Assembly: GCA_025890175.1 (NCBI GenBank)
Contig: JANPYM010000008.1
Span: forward strand, 391,501-455,500
From: Ciborinia camelliae
Taxonomy: Eukaryota > Ascomycota > Leotiomycetes > Helotiales > Sclerotiniaceae
Direction of reading: 5' to 3'
DNA length: 64,000 bases
In this document: positions 60,389-64,000 of the stretch, in pieces
How the letters are laid out: every line of letters starts with the position of its first letter
Numbering within the stretch: the first letter of the stretch is position 1
Program-made: the position numbers and the translations under genes
Notes under the pieces: generated by a model
What the model was told of the DNA's origin: nothing
Seen by the model: only the letters and a program-made list of their open reading frames with translations
Databases searched by the model: none

Positions 60389-62173
60389 ATGGCTAAGCTT
60401 ATGAAGGTCATTCGCGAAATCGCTCGCTCTATTAAAGGTGCATGTCATATTCGCAAAAAGCATCGCCACAGAAACAACGATGACAACAACAACAACAACT
60501 CGTCAGCTTATATCGAGCATCATGTTAATGTTTACCATCATGTTCCTGTTGTCACCGACCTCTATTCCGTATTCCCACGAGTCACTATTCCAGTTGATGC
60601 TGCTGAAGATTCAGATGTGGCTTCTACTCCACCAACTCTGTACCTTTCGAGAGCCTCTAGCCCTGGTCATCCTTGCTACGAGAGAGAAAGAACTTTTACT
60701 CCTTCCACATTTCCCTCCTGTCTTTTACCATCAAGAGTTGTCGGAAATCGGGGGTCACGAGCGTTGCCAACAAGAGTTATCAGCAATCCGGAGTCACGTG
60801 CGTTGGTATCAAGAGTTCCAGTAGCTGTTAGATCCGCTTCCTTGCAATCTAGAGCTACTAGTCCTACTCCATCCGATCCACAGTCAAGCGTCTCTAATCA
60901 CCAACAAGAGTCTAATCTCCAAGAAGACATTCCTGCTGCTGTTGAATCTGTTTTGGTACAACGAAGAGTCGTTAGTGCTCCCCAACCATCTACACAACCA
61001 CAAGTTGCATCAACTTCATCCATTTCTGCCTCTTCAAGTGTCGTTGCCGCTAGCTCTTCCACGAGAGTGGCAAGTTCGCGAGTGCCTGTTTGTCCCCAAA
61101 GACCAACACAGCGATCATCGCGAATTCCTACTGCTACTCGATATATATCGACACAAACTAGAGCTGTAGTTACTTCCCAACAGACCCTATCACGACGAGT
61201 TTCTACCTCTCATGAACCTTCTCCGCTGCAATTTGTCATCGAGTCCATCGAAGCAAATTCGGGAGTAGGTGGATCATCAACTCCGCACGGTTCTACCCTG
61301 GACGGTGATGATAACTCTAGCAATGCAGCTGGCAACACATCATCAACTGGGCAACGTGTGCGCAACCATGGTACTAGTGAATCATCAGCTACGCATCAAA
61401 ATAGAAGTTACAATAGTAGTCTTTCAAACTCCGAGGCCGGATTTGGAATTCCTGGACTTCGACCTCTTTCCGAACCAGTGGATCCATCACGCCAAGCAGC
61501 CAATTCACCCATCAGTCCCGTCTTAGACCATCCACTTCGTTTTCAACGAACACGTGCTCAAGCTCCATCATCATCACAAATATCTCCCCATGCACGCCGA
61601 GATCTACCGGTGAGAAGTCATATTCCTCGATCACAGGGTATGTATAATCTTCCCACCGTCGATGATGAGTTGAATAACCCTATTCACCCCCGTGACTTCG
61701 ATACTGGTCAATATGCTCCAGTTAATAGGGACCCAGGCCCACGTGAGGAACGCGCACCAGCACCGTACAATCATGTACATCGCCATGTACATCGCCAACG
61801 AAATCACCATAGAAGTCGACAAAGCGATCATCATCGAAGAAATAGCCATGGACATCGCGTACGGGCCGAAGGAAATGCCATAAACCGACGTGGAGATCGC
61901 GAAGTGGCAAATGAGAAGAAGAAATTAGACGGCATCAGACTGAAATACATCGCATCCATTCTCACCCGCGCGCCAGCGACCGACCCCGAGCTTTACAAAT
62001 GCTTCTGTCTGGAATCATTTGCTGGACCTGATCATAAGGCCGTCAAGATGCCGCATTGCAGGCATATCTTTGGGAAACATTGTATCACGACTTGGTTGAA
62101 GGAGAATAATAGTTGTCCGTTGTGCAGAGCGGAAATCCAACTTCCACCCAGAGGACTGGGTTGTGCCAATTGA
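60389..62173 (+). CDS. RING-finger protein, paralogue 3 (594 aa)
   Basis: Single exon, 594 aa, ATG at 60389. It begins with a basic segment (MAKLMKVIREIARSIKGACH, KKHRHR) and an Asn run, then ~450 residues rich in Ser/Arg/Pro/Gln that look disordered, with repeated SRVP/SRA words (about residues 110-280) and a His/Arg-rich run near residues 470-495. A helical stretch (KKKLDGIRLKYIASIL) precedes the C-terminal RING: YKCFCLESF, MPHCRHIFGKHCITTWLKEN, CPLCRAEIQL. The first pair is C-x-C, where the residue usually holding the first Cys is Lys. Probably an E3 ligase by family; substrate unknown. Shares the RING core with the two genes before it but has a quite different N-terminus. Confidence 0.82.
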   Translation: MAKLMKVIREIARSIKGACHIRKKHRHRNNDDNNNNNSSAYIEHHVNVYHHVPVVTDLYSVFPRVTIPVDAAEDSDVASTPPTLYLSRASSPGHPCYERERTFTPSTFPSCLLPSRVVGNRGSRALPTRVISNPESRALVSRVPVAVRSASLQSRATSPTPSDPQSSVSNHQQESNLQEDIPAAVESVLVQRRVVSAPQPSTQPQVASTSSISASSSVVAASSSTRVASSRVPVCPQRPTQRSSRIPTATRYISTQTRAVVTSQQTLSRRVSTSHEPSPLQFVIESIEANSGVGGSSTPHGSTLDGDDNSSNAAGNTSSTGQRVRNHGTSESSATHQNRSYNSSLSNSEAGFGIPGLRPLSEPVDPSRQAANSPISPVLDHPLRFQRTRAQAPSSSQISPHARRDLPVRSHIPRSQGMYNLPTVDDELNNPIHPRDFDTGQYAPVNRDPGPREERAPAPYNHVHRHVHRQRNHHRSRQSDHHRRNSHGHRVRAEGNAINRRGDREVANEKKKLDGIRLKYIASILTRAPATDPELYKCFCLESFAGPDHKAVKMPHCRHIFGKHCITTWLKENNSCPLCRAEIQLPPRGLGCAN

Positions 62174-62755
62174 ACTGGAGGAAGATGAGAGGAGGTGAGT
62201 GGGGGAAAATCGTGGATGGATTGGATTGTCATACATAGGACTTGGGGAAAGTTGATTTATGGTGGACTTGTATGGAATCACTCTCGACGAGATTATTTCT
62301 GCAAATTGATGGGGAGAAAATGAATACAGAATGGAGAGATAACGATAGCGCAGGATAACGACTTGAGAATTGCGATGGGAGGGAAAATTGATTTGGATCC
62401 ACGATTCAGCCCACCAGGATTCGTTGATTGTCACTAGGCGTTTTTCCCAAGAAAATATTAGCGAAGGAGAATAAGGTGTTTAGCGCACATGCACAAAGCC
62501 TCTATGGCTACAATATTTCTTTTGTTTGGTTATGATTTTCTTTTTTGCTTATGGAGATTTGGATCATGGAGTGAGGATTGGTAATATCAGCGCATGATTT
62601 CGATTTCATTAGGCTTTTAGCAATATTTTTCACTCTGTACTTATTTTTGCTGCAGTAATCCTGATGTATAAAAAGGTACTGCGGAATTCATTAGATAGAG
62701 AGAATACAATCTATGTCTACAAAATAGTTTATAGTGCTTAAGATTTGATGATCTG

Positions 62756-62860
62756 TAAATACATGCAGGTAATCTTAGTAGATAGTAACTATTTAGTTGT
62801 TGTTCTCAAAGAGGACAAATACATGCAGGTTATCTAAGTAGCATTGTTTGATTGTTGTTC
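62756..62860. repeat. Degenerate ~60-bp direct repeat
   Basis: AAATACATGCAGGTAATCTTAGTAG (62757 on) and AAATACATGCAGGTTATCTAAGTAG (62817 on), each followed by a GTTGTTGTTCTC/GTTGTTCGTTCTC element. Period about 60 bp. Confidence 0.75.
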
Positions 62861-63052
62861 GTTCTCAATCAAAAAAGAAAAAAACATGAATGAAAAAAGT
62901 ATTGTGCAAAAGTTCTTTGCTTTTTGATACTATGCGATTAATTTAGATTGTGTTAAGAGAATGACTCTAACTAGAATGGATATGTGGGAAGCATAGGGTT
63001 GGATTTCGTGTAGAACCTCGAATCGAAGTGGATTCTACGATTCCTACCAGCA

Positions 63053-63132
63053 TAGCCGCGCCCCCGCTACGCACGGACGCTAAGCTAAGCTCTATATGTA
63101 CATAGAAACCGCTTATAAGCGCTCTGCGCTTC
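63053..63132. repeat. GC-rich patch with palindrome
   Basis: GCCGCGCCCCCGCTACGCACGG-like GC run, then GCTAAGCTAAGCTC, then a perfect inverted repeat AAGCGC-TCT-GCGCTT at 63118-63132. An isolated GC island in A/T-rich DNA, similar in character to the elements at 8645 and 36041. Confidence 0.55.
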
Positions 63133-63656
63133 AACAGATTGTCTAATTTGTAGTTAAAATACTGGATCAAAAATTACCTATACACATCCTGTCTATCTAG
63201 ATAACTCTTGTTCTATATAATTTGATATGTTCAACTTCATTGTATGGATCATTATCAACTATTGGATCTATCTAATAAAAATTATTTTGAATGTTCACAT
63301 CGATCTAATACAGCCATAGTCACGGCCAAAACGGTCCGAACGTATTCCTATATTTGATCATACGTTGCTGTAGAGAACTGTGGCTGTAGCATAGTACCTA
63401 TGCTATATGTATAGAATCGTTATTATCCAGCCTTTTGCTGCCGTACTGAATATGATATTTTCTCACCTACCTACTATATATAGCATGTTTCCATCTTTCA
63501 ACATCCCATATATTCCTTCCACCATTTCTGATAAATATCTCAACCACAACAGGATATCTTATGATTTCCCCATAAGCAGCTCAACACCTCATATTCAGAA
63601 CAGAGACAGGACAGCACGCCAAAAATAACATAAATACCTCGGTGTAAGGAAAAAAA

Positions 63657-63745
63657 TCACACTATCAACAAAATCACACTATCAAAAAACCACACTATCA
63701 AAAAACCACACTATCAAAAACAACACTATCAAAAGATCACATTAT
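63657..63745. repeat. ~17-bp tandem repeat in a presumed 5' leader
   Basis: Units of the type ATCACACTATCAACAAA / ACCACACTATCAAAAA recur five to six times in a row and end six bases before the ATG at 63751. The repeat may lie in the transcript leader of the next gene. Confidence 0.8.
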
Positions 63746-63750
63746 CGATC

Positions 63751-64000
63751 ATGTCATCAAGAATCGAGAACCCGCCGGCTATGACAGCCATGCGTCGTTT
63801 TCCATTGGACGAAGAGATTGCTTCTGCTGATCTATCTCGTCGTGTTGAAGATGGGATTAGGGCTGTTGAAGAGTTGATTAGGGCTAGAACAGAAGCTGGG
63901 CAGTCTACCGATGAATTCCAACGTATCATACGTACACAAATGATGATTAGGCGACGTGTTGCGAACAGGTCCTTTACAACATCTCACGGTAACAACCTTT
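63751..64000 (+). CDS. Partial open frame at window end, unrecognised
   Basis: ATG at 63751, open for 83 codons to the window edge with no stop. The predicted product is Arg/Glu-rich and helical (FPLDEEIASADLSRRVEDGI, RAVEELIRAR, IIRTQMMIRRRVANRS). No domain is visible yet. It has the same strand and spacing as the RING paralogues and a similar charged helical character, so it could be a fourth member with its RING beyond the window, but that is a guess. Confidence 0.5.
   Translation, partial: MSSRIENPPAMTAMRRFPLDEEIASADLSRRVEDGIRAVEELIRARTEAGQSTDEFQRIIRTQMMIRRRVANRSFTTSHGNNL

Larger units (their letters stand above)
62174..63656. other. Intergenic region after RING paralogue 3
   Basis: No gene. 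It holds a degenerate ~60-bp direct repeat at 62756-62860, a GC-rich patch with a short palindrome at 63053-63132, and A/T-rich DNA. Confidence 0.5.

Overview
This window looks like nuclear DNA of a filamentous ascomycete (Pezizomycotina; Leotiomycetes/Helotiales is my best guess from texture, not proven). The evidence is short GT..AG introns of roughly 50-195 bp, a fungal Zn2Cys6 regulator, a CCC1/VIT1-type transporter, a large BVMO-like flavoprotein, long intergenic spaces full of microsatellites, and a 2.8-kb block of almost pure A/T. Gene density is low for a fungus.

Layout. 1-17.4 kb is dominated by repeats: an F-box gene (1.1-2.9 kb, minus), a 2.8-kb A/T minisatellite block (5.8-8.6 kb) capped by a GC-rich nested hairpin, long tetra- and hexanucleotide arrays, and a VPS37-like ESCRT-I gene (14.0-15.1 kb, plus). 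17.4-33.9 kb has a different texture, nearly free of microsatellites. It carries three tandem plus-strand paralogues for proteins with C-x4-C/H-x4-H zinc fingers (21.0, 25.4 and 27.1 kb), a possible decayed gene, and long stretches with nothing recognisable. 33.9-40 kb holds a 60-aa small protein and a CCC1/VIT1 transporter. At 40.3-43.8 kb a 1.71-kb segment occurs twice around a 10-N gap, which is best read as an unmerged contig overlap. 43.6-48.6 kb has the casein kinase 2 beta subunit and a four-exon Zn2Cys6 transcription factor, both minus. 51.6-56.7 kb has a DOPA-dioxygenase-like protein (plus), a cupin_8/JmjC-type oxygenase (minus, convergent with it) and a Baeyer-Villiger-type flavin monooxygenase (plus, divergent from the cupin gene). 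57.3-62.2 kb is a tandem set of three paralogous RING-finger genes, all plus strand, that share an unusual C-x-C start to the RING; another open reading frame begins at 63751 and runs off the window.

How the genes relate. The housekeeping genes (VPS37, CK2 beta, CCC1) are independent of each other. The two local paralogue families (zinc-finger trio, RING set) look like recently expanded accessory families and are the best candidates for undescribed biology here. Spliced models were built by hand from splice consensus and reading-frame continuity. All close in frame except the F-box gene, which is off by one base at a G5/C5 homopolymer.
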